The position numbers and the translations under genes were made by a program. 64,000 nt of DNA from CAWEDP01 sp963807925 (GTDB taxonomy: Bacteria; Acidobacteriota; Vicinamibacteria; Vicinamibacterales; CAVVIG01): contig CAWEDP010000003.1 of assembly GCA_963807925.1 (NCBI GenBank), positions 186,001-250,000 on the forward strand, read 5' to 3'. Below are positions 48,349 to 58,781 of this stretch, piece after piece (position 1 is the stretch's first letter; each line of letters opens with the position of its first letter). The notes under the pieces are model-generated. The model saw only the letters and a program-made list of their open reading frames with translations, searched no databases and had not been told where the DNA came from.

Positions 48349-48837
48349 ATGAGAGCGTCGACTCTGCAGCCGGCATTCATCGGCGGCCTCGTGACCGGGG
48401 TGCTGTCCGCCCTTCCGATCATCGCGGGCGGCAACCTGTGCTGCTGTCTCTGGCTCGTCAGCGGCGGCATGGTGGCCGCCTATTTCCTGCAGCAGAACCA
48501 GTCGACGGCGATCGCCGCGGCCGACGGCGCGGTGGTCGGCCTGCTCGCGGGCCTCATCGGCGCGTTCGTCTACCTGGTGGTGTCGATTCCGGTGGCGATT
48601 CTGATGGCGCCGTTCGAACAGCGGGTCATCGAGCGCCTCGCCGAATCGATGGAGAACGTCCCGCCGCAGCTTCGCAGCTACGCGGGGCGGCCGATCGCGG
48701 TCGGCGTGCGGACGATCGTCGGCTTCGGGTTCATGCTCGTGCTCGGGGCGATCTTCTCGACGCTGGGCGGCCTGCTGGGCGCGGCGATCTTCGCCAAGAA
48801 GTCGCCGCCAGGGGTGATCGACGTGCCGCCCGCCTGA
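48349..48837 (+). CDS. Small membrane protein of unknown function
   Basis: The 162-residue protein has four hydrophobic segments (about 8-28 with the cysteine run CCC, 40-55, 62-88, 120-150), grouped as two hairpins around a soluble loop that includes PFEQRVIERLAESMENVPPQLRSYAG. I do not recognise the family; similar small proteins with GGNLCCCLW-like starts are common in Acidobacteriota-type genomes, but that is a memory-based impression. It lies between the inositol phosphate synthase and ABC ATPase genes on one strand, so it may share their message. No signal peptide or catalytic motif is visible. Confidence 0.7.
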   Translation: MRASTLQPAFIGGLVTGVLSALPIIAGGNLCCCLWLVSGGMVAAYFLQQNQSTAIAAADGAVVGLLAGLIGAFVYLVVSIPVAILMAPFEQRVIERLAESMENVPPQLRSYAGRPIAVGVRTIVGFGFMLVLGAIFSTLGGLLGAAIFAKKSPPGVIDVPPA

Positions 48838-48925
48838 GCCGCGGCCGCCTCACGCCGGGCCCGGCCGCCGACACCGCACCGAACCGCGGGCGCCGCGTTG
48901 ACGTATCCTTATCTGGTCTCCCCGT

Positions 48926-49612
<687 letters not shown>

Positions 49613-49640
49613 GCGCTGGCGTCCGCCTGGGTGACCCCGC

Positions 49641-49680
49641 TCTACTACAGCTCCCGCTCTTCTACTGCAGCTCCCGCTTC
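49641..49680. repeat. Tandem 20-base duplication at the aldolase stop codon
   Basis: Positions 49641-49660 and 49661-49680 agree at 17 of 20 bases. The second copy contains the stop codon and last codons of the class II aldolase gene; the first lies just beyond the stop. It looks like a recent local duplication of the gene end. Confidence 0.7.
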
Positions 49681-50468
49681 CAGAGGTCCCAGGCGCGATC
49701 GTAGTTGTTCGACGCGTTGTACAGGCGGGCTTCGTCCGGCTCGAGGTACGTGATCGGGCCGCCGAGCGCCATCGCCTGCGCCTGCAGCCGCGCGTTCATG
49801 TCGAGATACACGCTGCGGCCGACGACGGTCGGGATCGATCCGCCGACGACGACGGCGCCGTGGCCGCGCATGAGGGCGGCCGGACCGGGGCCGAGCGTCT
49901 CGGCCAGCGCCCGGCCGCGCGACTTGTCTTCGATGAGCATGTCGGTCATGCCGGCGGCCCTCCGGATCTCGAAGATCGGCACGCCGTCGGCGACAAACGC
50001 ACTCTGGTGATAGATGGGCCGGAGCGGCACCCCCGTGACCCCGAACGGGATGAGCGACGGCGTGTGGCAGTGCACCACGGCGTTCACGTCGCCTCGCGCC
50101 CGGTAGATCTCGCTGTGGATGAACCGCTCCTTGTACGACGCGGGCCCCCCGGCTTTCACCGGATTGGCGTCGAGATCGTATTCGAGGATGTCGGCCGGCT
50201 CCACGAGCGCCGGCGCGACCGAGCGCGCCAGCAGGAAATGGTCGCGCGTCCCGGGATGGCGCACGCTCACGTGGCCGAACCCGTCCAGCACCTGCTCGCG
50301 TGCCAGGATCCGGTTGGCGGCGACCAGATCGGCCACGAGATCGGCCACCGACTGCACCGTTGCCGGCTGCTGGAGACCGGCAAACGCCCGCTCTCGCCCC
50401 AAAAACAGGATCGCCGCACCGACGCCCCCGGCGGCCAGGAACCGCCGGCGGGGACACTCGCTGACCAT
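49662..50468 (-). CDS. Exported class II aldolase/adducin-family protein
   Basis: The 268-residue protein starts with PRRRFLAAGGVGAAILFLG, which resembles a twin-arginine export signal. The class II aldolase domain follows: LDGFGHVSVRHPGTRDHFLLARS, HCHTPSLIPFGV (the HxH metal site), and ALMRGHGAVVVGGSIPTVVGRSVYLDMNARLQAQA (the second His). The metal ligands are therefore present. Cytoplasmic relatives cut sugar phosphates; exported relatives are known in several phyla with unknown substrates. I chose the ATG at 50468 so that the twin-arginine motif lies near the start. The gene is last of a minus-strand group with two ABC ATPases. Confidence 0.82.
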   Translation of the reverse strand: MVSECPRRRFLAAGGVGAAILFLGRERAFAGLQQPATVQSVADLVADLVAANRILAREQVLDGFGHVSVRHPGTRDHFLLARSVAPALVEPADILEYDLDANPVKAGGPASYKERFIHSEIYRARGDVNAVVHCHTPSLIPFGVTGVPLRPIYHQSAFVADGVPIFEIRRAAGMTDMLIEDKSRGRALAETLGPGPAALMRGHGAVVVGGSIPTVVGRSVYLDMNARLQAQAMALGGPITYLEPDEARLYNASNNYDRAWDLWKRELQ

Positions 50469-50530
50469 GCCGCAGATTGTAGCAGCGAGCCGAGTCCGGG
50501 CTCCGGCGACCACCGACGACTGCCGGCCGG

Positions 50531-51409
50531 TCAGATAGCCGCGAAATGGCCGTCGGAAACCTCCCGGAGCGTGGCACCGCGGTCCATGCCGGTCGGGTCG
50601 AACACGATTCGCTGCCGCGGCGCGTCGGGATCCGGCTCCGGAACCGCCGACAGCAGGGAGCGGGTATAGGGATGCCTGGGCGTCGCGAAGAGGGAGGCGG
50701 TCGGCGCCATCTCCACGATCCGTCCCAGATACATCACCGCCACCCGGTCGCAGATTTGCTGGACCAGGCGCAGATCGTGGGCGATGAACAGGTAGGTCAG
50801 CTTCAGCCGGCGCTGCAGATCCATCAGCAGGTTCACGACCTGCGCCTGAATGGAGACGTCGAGTGCCGAGACGGGCTCGTCGAGCAGCAGAAACGACGGC
50901 TCGAGCGCCAGGGCGCGCGCCAGCCCGATGCGCTGGCGCTGGCCGCCGCTGAACTCGTGCGGATAGCGGTCGAGTTGTGACCCGTTCAGGCCGACCAGGC
51001 CGAACAGCTCGGCCACCCGCTGTCGCCGCGCCGCGCGGCTGCCCAGCCCATGGATGATGAGCGGCTCTTCCACGATCTCCCGCGCCCGCATGCGCGGGTT
51101 CAGCGAGGAGTACGGATCCTGGAAGACGATCTGCATGTGGCGGCGCAGCTCACGCATGCGCGCGCGCGAGGCCGCGCCCACCTCCTCGCCGCGAAAGCGG
51201 ATGGCTCCAGACGTCGCGTCCACCAGGCGCAGGATGCAGCGGGCCGTCGTGGTCTTGCCGCTGCCGGATTCGCCGACCAGGCCGAAGGTCTCCCCCTCCT
51301 GAATCGCGAAGCTCACGTCGTCGACCGCGGTGACGACCGTGCCCCCGCGCAACACGCCGCGGCCGCGCGGGAACGTCTTGACCAGATGCTCGACCTCGAG
51401 GAGCGGCAT
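50531..51409 (-). CDS. dppF: Oligopeptide ABC transporter ATPase, DppF/OppF type
   Basis: The 292-residue ATPase shows Walker A GESGSGKTTTARCIL, the FQDPYSSLNPRM Q-loop of the peptide transporter group, LSGG-like FSGGQRQRIGLARAL, Walker B FLLLDEPVSALDVSIQAQ and IAHDL. The C-terminal HPYTRSLLSAVPEPDP belongs to the peptide-transport ATPase family. Its ATG overlaps the TGA of the DppD-type gene (TGATG), so the two are translationally coupled. The usual permeases and binding protein are absent from the window. Confidence 0.92.
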   Translation of the reverse strand: MPLLEVEHLVKTFPRGRGVLRGGTVVTAVDDVSFAIQEGETFGLVGESGSGKTTTARCILRLVDATSGAIRFRGEEVGAASRARMRELRRHMQIVFQDPYSSLNPRMRAREIVEEPLIIHGLGSRAARRQRVAELFGLVGLNGSQLDRYPHEFSGGQRQRIGLARALALEPSFLLLDEPVSALDVSIQAQVVNLLMDLQRRLKLTYLFIAHDLRLVQQICDRVAVMYLGRIVEMAPTASLFATPRHPYTRSLLSAVPEPDPDAPRQRIVFDPTGMDRGATLREVSDGHFAAI

Positions 51410-52371
51410 CAACGGGGCCGATAGAGGTAGCACCGCGCCGCGTGGGCGCGCCCGACGACGTATTCGGGCGGAGGCGCCGACGTGCACGGCTCGAATCGGT
51501 CGGGGCATCGCGGGTGGAAGGCGCAGCCAGAGGGCAGATCGCCCAGCATCGGGACGGTCCCTTCGATCGCGCGCAGGCGTTCGCCCGGCGCGCCGCCCGG
51601 CACCGACGCGAGGAGGCCTCGCGTGTAGGGGTGCTGCGGCGCATGGAACACGTCGCGGACGGTCCCTGTCTCGATGATTCGTCCCGCGTACATGACGGCC
51701 ACGCGGTCCGCCGTCCCGGCAATCACGCCGAGATCGTGGGTGATGAGGAGGAGCGACAGGTTGAACGCCTCCTTCATCGTGCCAAGCAGGTCCAGGATCT
51801 GGGCCTGGATGGTCACGTCGAGGGCCGTGGTCGGCTCGTCGGCGATGACGAGCGACGGCTTGCAGGCCACCGCGATGGCGATGAGCACGCGCTGGCGCAT
51901 GCCGCCCGACAGCTGATGGGGATAATCGTGCACCCGGCGATTGGCCTCGGGCACGCCCGCGGCCTCGAGCAGCTCGACCGCCTGGGCGCGGGCGGCCCGG
52001 CCGGTGGCGAGCCGGTGAACGATCAGCGCCTCGGCAATCTGGTCGCCGACCGTGAACACCGGGTTCAGCGCGGTCATCGGCTCCTGGAAGATGAATCCGA
52101 TCCCGGCGCCCCGGATCGCGCGCATCTCGTGTTCCGAGAGGTCGAGCAGATTGCGGTCCCTGAACCGAATGGCGCCGCCGGCGATGCGGCCGGGTGGCTG
52201 CACGAGACGCACGAGCGACAGCGCCGTGACCGATTTCCCGCTGCCCGACTCCCCGACGAGGCCGAGCGTCTCGCGTTCCCGAATCTCGAAGCTCACGTCG
52301 TCGACGGCGGGAACCGGTCCCGAGGGGAGGTCGAAGACGGTCGTCAGGTGCTCGACCGACAGGAGCGTCAT
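51409..52371 (-). CDS. dppD: Oligopeptide ABC transporter ATPase, DppD/OppD type
   Basis: The 320-residue ATPase has Walker A GESGSGKSVTALSL, FQEPMTALNPVFTVGDQ, signature LSGGMRQRVLIAIAV, Walker B LVIADEPTTALDVTIQAQ and ITHDLGVIAGTADRVAVMYAGRI. The C-terminal HPYTRGLLASVPGG and the CAFHPRCPDRFEPC segment, which in relatives holds a [4Fe-4S] cluster, are present. The ATG at 52371 (MTLLSVEH) is preferred over a GTG four codons upstream. It follows the mutase gene by 40 bases on the same strand. Confidence 0.92.
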   Translation of the reverse strand: MTLLSVEHLTTVFDLPSGPVPAVDDVSFEIRERETLGLVGESGSGKSVTALSLVRLVQPPGRIAGGAIRFRDRNLLDLSEHEMRAIRGAGIGFIFQEPMTALNPVFTVGDQIAEALIVHRLATGRAARAQAVELLEAAGVPEANRRVHDYPHQLSGGMRQRVLIAIAVACKPSLVIADEPTTALDVTIQAQILDLLGTMKEAFNLSLLLITHDLGVIAGTADRVAVMYAGRIIETGTVRDVFHAPQHPYTRGLLASVPGGAPGERLRAIEGTVPMLGDLPSGCAFHPRCPDRFEPCTSAPPPEYVVGRAHAARCYLYRPR

Positions 52372-52411
52372 TCCCCGACACACCTCGCGGGCACGGCGGT
52401 CGGCCGCGCGC

Positions 52412-53983
<1,572 letters not shown>

Positions 53984-54042
53984 GTAGCTGGACTGCACCG
54001 CAATTGTAACGCGATCGATATGTGCCTTCGGCCCGTAACTGC

Positions 54043-54071
54043 TTGACAGGACGCGCCCTCGGTCTTAAACT
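54043..54071 (+). promoter_or_regulatory. Sigma-70 promoter of the small protein gene
   Basis: TTGACA (54043-54048) and TAAACT (54066-54071) are separated by exactly 17 bases. The expected start is near 54078, giving a leader of about 125 bases before the ATG at 54203. This is the best consensus promoter in the window. Confidence 0.65.
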
Positions 54072-54202
54072 CGGGTACCTACAAGATCACTTTTCCGCAA
54101 CACTCGAAGTCGATTGGCGCCCGATCCCTGTACATCTCGTGGGTGTCGGATTCGGATCGGGAGGCGCCCCGGAACCCGGCCCGGCGCGCGAGGAGGAAGG
54201 AC

Positions 54203-54508
54203 ATGGACGACGTCGTCAACCGGTTCGCTCGAGAGCTGGCCGACGCGATTGCCGCCGCGGTCGCGGAGAACATGCGGGTAGAAGCCTGCCGCGAGAAGGC
54301 GCGCGCGGCCGGGTACGAGATGAAGGTGACGCTCGAGGCGGTGGTGGGATTCGTGAACCGCTCCCCGTCGACGGCGCTCGCCAAGGTGGCGACGCCCGCG
54401 CGCGTCGTCGCGCAGCAGAAGCGTGCCTTTGAAGTCACCGCCAACGACCGTCGATTCCTCCGATCCCTGCGGATCGCCGCCGACGAGGCGGCCGAAGAGG
54501 TGAACTAG
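54203..54508 (+). CDS. Small conserved-looking protein of unknown function
   Basis: The 101-residue protein is helical and charged (DDVVNRFARELADAIAAAVAENMRVEACREKARAAGYEMKVTLEAVVGFVNRS), followed by a segment with VTANDRRFLRSLRIAADEAAEEVN. I do not recognise a family. The start is set by GGAGGAAGG 4-12 bases before the ATG, the strongest ribosome-binding site in the window. With its consensus promoter upstream and a near-perfect terminator downstream it forms an independent, probably well-expressed single-gene unit. It has no signal peptide, cysteine pair or membrane segment, so a small cytoplasmic protein is likely. Confidence 0.8.
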   Translation: MDDVVNRFARELADAIAAAVAENMRVEACREKARAAGYEMKVTLEAVVGFVNRSPSTALAKVATPARVVAQQKRAFEVTANDRRFLRSLRIAADEAAEEVN

Positions 54509-54545
54509 ACCAACATTCGGTGAGGCGTCAACGCCGAATCGCACG

Positions 54546-54577
54546 GGCCGGCGCGCTGACTACGCGCCGGCCTTTTT
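54546..54577 (+). terminator. Rho-independent terminator
   Basis: A 10-bp perfect stem, GGCCGGCGCG (54546-54555) and its complement (54563-54572), with a 7-base loop, is followed by five T on the plus strand. It ends the small protein transcript. The last codons and TAG stop (54560-54562) of the convergent gpmA gene lie within this hairpin, with the stop in the loop. Confidence 0.85.
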
Positions 54578-55346
54578 CTTTTGATCCGGCGACTCGGGGA
54601 CCGAGGACTGTGCCGCCACCTTCGCCGCTGCGGCCGCCGCGGCGGCGGGATCGCCAAGATAGTAGTGGCGAATGGGGCGCAGGCTCTCGTCCAGCTCGTA
54701 CACGAGCGGAATCGCGGTCGGAATGTTCAGCTCGGTGATGTCGGCGTCCGAGATAGTGTCGAGGTACTTCACCAGCGCGCGCAGGCTGTTGCCGTGGGCG
54801 GCGATGACGATCCGTTGTCCCCCGGCGATGGACGGGGCGATGGTCTCGTGCCAGTACCGGCAGGAAACGGGTCACCGTGTCCTTCAACGATTCGGTGGCC
54901 GGCAGGTCGTCGGGGACGAGCGTCGCATAGCGCGGATCGCGCGAGGGGTGGCGGTCGTCGCCGGGGTCGAGCGGCGGCGGCGGGATGTCGTAGCTGCGGC
55001 GCCAGATCTTCACCTGCGCCGCACCGTGCCGCGCGGCGGTCTCGGCCTTGTTCAAGCCCTGCAGGGCGCCGTAGTGGCGCTCGTTCAGCCGCCAGTGCTT
55101 CTCGACCGGAATCCAGAGTTCGTCGAGCGCGTCGAGCACGTACCCGAGCGTCTTGATGGCGCGTTTGAGGACGGACGTGTACGCGCGATCGAAGGCGTAG
55201 CCGCCCTCGAGGAGCAACCGGCCCGCCGTCCTGGCTTCGACGATGCCGCGCTCGGACAAATCGACATCGGTCCACCCGGTAAACCGGTTTTCCCTATTCC
55301 AGGTGCTCTCGCCGTGGCGGAGCAGCACGAGGCGGTGCCCCGTCAT
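54560..55346 (-). CDS. gpmA: 2,3-Bisphosphoglycerate-dependent phosphoglycerate mutase, apparent frameshift
   Basis: This enzyme interconverts 3- and 2-phosphoglycerate through a phosphohistidine. The first frame has LVLLRHGESTWNRENRFTGWTDVDLSERG with catalytic H11, SVLKRAIKTLGYVLDALDELWIPVEKHWRLNERHYGALQGLNK and SLKDTVTRFLP. One extra G in CCGGTAC (minus strand; plus 54854-54860) breaks it; dropping it gives FLPYWHETIAPS, then IVIAAHGNSLRALVKYLDTISDADI with the second catalytic histidine. The corrected length, about 261 residues, is normal. The ATG overlaps the enolase stop (ATGA), so the two consecutive glycolytic enzymes are coupled. The basic, Lys/Ala-rich tail is encoded by the terminator hairpin of the opposite gene. 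Confidence 0.85.
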
Positions 55347-56689
55347 GAGCGCTCGGTGGCGTGGCCGCGGATCGGCGAGCGGCCGGCGAACGTCGCGGCA
55401 GCCCCGAGCTCCTCTTCGATTCTGAGGAGCTGGTTGTACTTGCAGACGCGATCGGTGCGGCTGACCGAACCGGTCTTGATCTGGCCGGCGTTGGTGCCGA
55501 CAGCGAGGTCGGCTATGGTGGCGTCTTCGGTTTCTCCCGACCGGTGCGAGATGATGGTGCCGTACCGCGCGTCGGCCGCCATGCGCATCGCATCCAACGT
55601 CTCGGAGACCGTGCCGATCTGATTCAACTTGACGAGCAGCGCGTTGGCCGCCCCGTCGGCGATGCCGCGCCGCAGGATTTCCGGGTTGGTGACGAACACA
55701 TCGTCGCCCACCAGCTGCACCTGAGTGCCGAGTTCGGCCGTCAGCAGCTTCCATCCGTCCCAATCGTCTTCCGCGACACCGTCCTCGATGGAGATGATCG
55801 GGTACTGCCGGATCCACTCCTCGTAGAGCCGCACCATCTGCTCGGAGCTGCGGTCGGGCTCTCCCGACTTGCGGAACACGTATTTCCCGCCGCCGGCCCA
55901 CAGTCCGCTCGATGCGACGTCGAGCGCGACGAAGACGTCACGGCCCGGGTGGCGGCCGGCCCTGGTGACGGCTTCGAGCACGAGTTCGAGCGCCTCGCGG
56001 TTGGACCTCAGGTTCGGCGCGAAGCCACCTTCGTCGCCGACGCCGGTGGCCTGGCCACGGGCCTTGAGGAGGCCGCGGAGCGCGTGGAAGATTTCCGCGC
56101 CGGCGCGCAGCGCCTCTGCAAACGAGCCGGCGCCGACCGGCACCACCATGTACTCCTGGAAGTCGACGCTGCTGTCGGCGTGCGCGCCGCCGTTCAGGAT
56201 GTTCATCATCGGCACCGGCAGGACGAACGAGGGGGCCGGGACGGCTGGGGGGGCGGAGGGAGGGGCAGCCGCGGAGGACGCGTACAGCGCGCCGAAGTGG
56301 CGGTACAGCGGCGTGCGCGCGGAAGCGGCGTCTGCCTTGGCGGCCGCCATCGAGACGCCGAGCAGGGCGTTCGCGCCCAGCCGGCTCTTGGTCGGCGTGC
56401 CGTCGAGCCGCATCATCGCCTCGTCGAGCGACCGCTGGGTGAGCTCGCGTCCGACGATCGCCGCGGCGATCTCGCCGTTCACGTTCGCGACCGCCCGGCG
56501 GACGCCCTTGCCGCCGTACCGCGCCGCGTCGTTGTCGCGAAGCTCCAGCGCCTCGCGCTCGCCGGTGGACGCGCCCGAGGGCACGGCGGCGCGTCCCAAC
56601 GCGCCGCCGGCGAGGGCGACATCGACTTCGACCGTCGGGTTGCCGCGAGAGTCCAGGATCTCGCGGCCGTGCACGCGTGCAATCTTCAC
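55343..56689 (-). CDS. eno: Enolase
   Basis: Enolase converts 2-phosphoglycerate to phosphoenolpyruvate. The 448-residue protein shows GREILDSRGNPTVEVDV, VPSGASTGEREALELRD, LGANALLGVSMA, LPVPMMNILNGGAHADSSVDFQEYMVVP, GDEGGFAPNL, SIEDGVAEDDWDGWKLL, VGDDVFVTNPEIL, ALLVKLNQIGTVSETLDA and ISHRSGETEDATIADLAVG, so all active-site strands are intact. Residues about 138-154 form an Ala/Pro-rich insertion in a loop where most enolases are short; the DNA there is a G-run tract on the opposite strand. The gene lies 30 bases downstream of glgC and overlaps gpmA by 4 bases, giving a glycolysis-glycogen group. Confidence 0.95.
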   Translation of the reverse strand: MKIARVHGREILDSRGNPTVEVDVALAGGALGRAAVPSGASTGEREALELRDNDAARYGGKGVRRAVANVNGEIAAAIVGRELTQRSLDEAMMRLDGTPTKSRLGANALLGVSMAAAKADAASARTPLYRHFGALYASSAAAPPSAPPAVPAPSFVLPVPMMNILNGGAHADSSVDFQEYMVVPVGAGSFAEALRAGAEIFHALRGLLKARGQATGVGDEGGFAPNLRSNREALELVLEAVTRAGRHPGRDVFVALDVASSGLWAGGGKYVFRKSGEPDRSSEQMVRLYEEWIRQYPIISIEDGVAEDDWDGWKLLTAELGTQVQLVGDDVFVTNPEILRRGIADGAANALLVKLNQIGTVSETLDAMRMAADARYGTIISHRSGETEDATIADLAVGTNAGQIKTGSVSRTDRVCKYNQLLRIEEELGAAATFAGRSPIRGHATERS

Positions 56690-56719
56690 GTGTTCCTGCC
56701 TTCGTTCGCGGTTCTCGTC

Positions 56720-58006
56720 TCAGGCCCCGCCACCGCGCCGATCCGCCTCGGCCTCGATCTGCAGCGCGTCCGGTCCGATCGGCACAATCAACGGCTCGTC
56801 GTCGGTGGTGACGACCACGATGCCGGATTCACTGACCGTGTGGCGGCGGCGGTCCTCCTCGGGGTTGTAGCCGATGAGCGCGCCGCGCGGAATGAGGACG
56901 TCGCGATCGATGATCGCGCGGCGGATCCGCGCGTGCCGGCCGACCCGCACGCCCGGCATCATGATGCACTGCTCGATGTGGCAGAAGCTGTGCACCCGGA
57001 CGTTGGGGCAGAGCACGCTGCCGAAGATGCTGCTGCCGGAGACGATGCAGCCGGGCGAGATCACCGAGTCGAGCGCCTGGCCGCATCGGCGCCCGGACTC
57101 GGCGAACACGAACTTCGCCGGCGGCGCCTGCGGCTGGTAGGTCCGCAGCGGCCATTCCGGATCGTACAGGTTGAATTCGGGGTTCACGCGGCAGAGGTCC
57201 ATGCTCGCGTCGAAGTACGCGTCGATCGTGCCGATGTCGCGCCAGTACTTCGCCGCCTTCTTGTTCTCGTCGTAGAAGCGGTACGCGAACACCGGCACGT
57301 CGTGGATCACGGCCGGGATGACGTCCTTGCCGAAATCGTGCGCCGTCGGCTGCGAGGCGTCGGCTTCGAGCGCGCCGACGAGCACGTCGGTGTCAAAGAT
57401 ATAGACGCCCATCGAGGCCAGGGCGATGTCGGGAGATCCCGGAATCGCTGAGGCGCTGGCCGGCTTCTCCCGGAACTCGGTGATCCGCTCGTCGGGGTCG
57501 ATGGTCACCACGCCGAACCGTCCGATATCGGCGATCGGGATCTCGATGACCGCCAGGGTGACCGCCGCCCCGCGCTCCTGGTGGGACCGGAGCATCCGCG
57601 CGTAGTCCATCTTGTAGACGTGGTCGCCCGCGAGCACGATCAGATGCTGCGGCATCTCCTGCATGATCGAATAGAGGTTCTGGTACACGGCGTCGGCCGT
57701 GCCTTGATACCACTGCTCGCCGACACGCTTCTGCGGCGGGATAATCTCGATGAACTCGCCGAGCTCCTCCGACACGATGCTCCAGCCCATGCGGATGTGC
57801 CGGTTGAGCGACAGCGACTTGTACTGCGTGGCGATGAAGATGCGGCGGAGCCCCGAGTTGATGCAGTTGCTCAGGACGAAGTCGATGATCCGGTACGGGC
57901 CGCCGAAGTACACAGCCGGCTTCGCGCGCTCCTTGGTGAGCGGGTACAGGCGTTCGCCGGCGCCGCCGGCGAGCACGATGACCAGGGAGTCGTCGATCGC
58001 CGCCAT
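56720..58006 (-). CDS. glgC: Glucose-1-phosphate adenylyltransferase
   Basis: GlgC makes ADP-glucose, the donor for glycogen synthesis. The 428-residue protein has the N-terminal pyrophosphorylase motif VLAGGAGERLYPLTKERAKPAV, FVLSNCINSGLRRI, LNRHIRMGW, GTADAVYQNLYSI and LAGDHVYKMDYARML, and a C-terminal left-handed beta helix with hexapeptide repeats (SGSSIFGSVLCPNVRVHSFC, GRHARIRRAIIDRDVLIPRG). Length and order are those of bacterial GlgC, which is usually controlled by fructose-1,6-bisphosphate or similar glycolytic intermediates. Its place next to enolase and phosphoglycerate mutase links storage and glycolysis. The cyclase gene ends 10 bases before it. Confidence 0.94.
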   Translation of the reverse strand: MAAIDDSLVIVLAGGAGERLYPLTKERAKPAVYFGGPYRIIDFVLSNCINSGLRRIFIATQYKSLSLNRHIRMGWSIVSEELGEFIEIIPPQKRVGEQWYQGTADAVYQNLYSIMQEMPQHLIVLAGDHVYKMDYARMLRSHQERGAAVTLAVIEIPIADIGRFGVVTIDPDERITEFREKPASASAIPGSPDIALASMGVYIFDTDVLVGALEADASQPTAHDFGKDVIPAVIHDVPVFAYRFYDENKKAAKYWRDIGTIDAYFDASMDLCRVNPEFNLYDPEWPLRTYQPQAPPAKFVFAESGRRCGQALDSVISPGCIVSGSSIFGSVLCPNVRVHSFCHIEQCIMMPGVRVGRHARIRRAIIDRDVLIPRGALIGYNPEEDRRRHTVSESGIVVVTTDDEPLIVPIGPDALQIEAEADRRGGGA

Positions 58007-58016
58007 CGGGACCCGT

Positions 58017-58643
58017 TCAGCCGTGGCGGAGGACGACGCGCGCCGGCGCGCCGTCGGCGCCGACGATGCGCAGCGGCAGGCAGATCATGTCGTAGATGCC
58101 CGGCTCGACGTCCCGCAGGTTGAGGCCCTCGATCAGGATCGTGCCGCCCCCGAGCAGCAGGTGATGGGCCGGGGCGCCCGGCTTCCTGAATTCCTCCACC
58201 GACAGGTAGTCGACGCCGACCACCTTGATGCCGTGCTCGAGCAGGTGCCGCGCGCCCGACTCGGTGATGCCCACATACTCCTGATGAAACGCGGCATCGG
58301 CCCAGAGCCGCGAGTTGGCCGTCTTGAGGAGCAGCCGCACGTCCTCCGACAGGTCCATCCCCGACAGGTCCTCGGCGCCGACGCCCTTGCGCGAGGCGAT
58401 CTCGATGACGCGCGTGCGGCCGACGAGCATCTCGAGCGGCAGACTCTCGGCGCCGGCGCCGCGGTCGAAGAAGTGGCGCGGTGCGTCGACGTGCGTGCCG
58501 GCGTGAACGCTCATATGGACCGATGAGACGTTCGAGCTGTCGCCCCGCGCCAGGCGCTTGATCGGCTCGAGCGTGAACGGAGTGTTCCCAGGATAGGTCG
58601 GCAGGCTCGCGTCGAGGGGAACCGTCACGTCGATGAGCTTCAT
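58017..58643 (-). CDS. Cyclase-family protein (kynurenine formamidase-like)
   Basis: The 208-residue protein is a metal-dependent hydrolase of the cyclase family. It shows VSSVHMSVHAGTHVDAPRHFFDRGAG, with the H-x-GTH-x-DAP-x-HF metal and catalytic motif, and KVVGVDYLSVEEF. Members hydrolyse amides or lactones; kynurenine formamidase is the best-known example, but no tryptophan degradation gene is nearby. I chose the ATG at 58643 (MKLIDVTVPLD); an in-frame TTG lies 12 bases upstream. The gene reads toward glgC and may be co-transcribed with it. Confidence 0.85.
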   Translation of the reverse strand: MKLIDVTVPLDASLPTYPGNTPFTLEPIKRLARGDSSNVSSVHMSVHAGTHVDAPRHFFDRGAGAESLPLEMLVGRTRVIEIASRKGVGAEDLSGMDLSEDVRLLLKTANSRLWADAAFHQEYVGITESGARHLLEHGIKVVGVDYLSVEEFRKPGAPAHHLLLGGGTILIEGLNLRDVEPGIYDMICLPLRIVGADGAPARVVLRHG

Positions 58644-58715
58644 GAGGGGGCGCAACCGCCGGAAAACATGGATGATAGCACGCCGCTCGCGAGGTCCCCG
58701 CCGCGCGCGGCGTGT

Positions 58716-58745
58716 TTGACTTGGTCGTCTGGCGCCGCCTATGAT
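58716..58745 (+). promoter_or_regulatory. Sigma-70 promoter of the secreted protein gene
   Basis: TTGACT (58716-58721) and TATGAT (58740-58745) have an 18-base spacer. The start would be near 58752, with GGGGAGCTTAGG just before the ATG at 58782 serving as the ribosome-binding region. Confidence 0.6.
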
Positions 58746-58781
58746 GGAACGTTCGTCAACGCATTGGGGAGCTTAGGTTTT

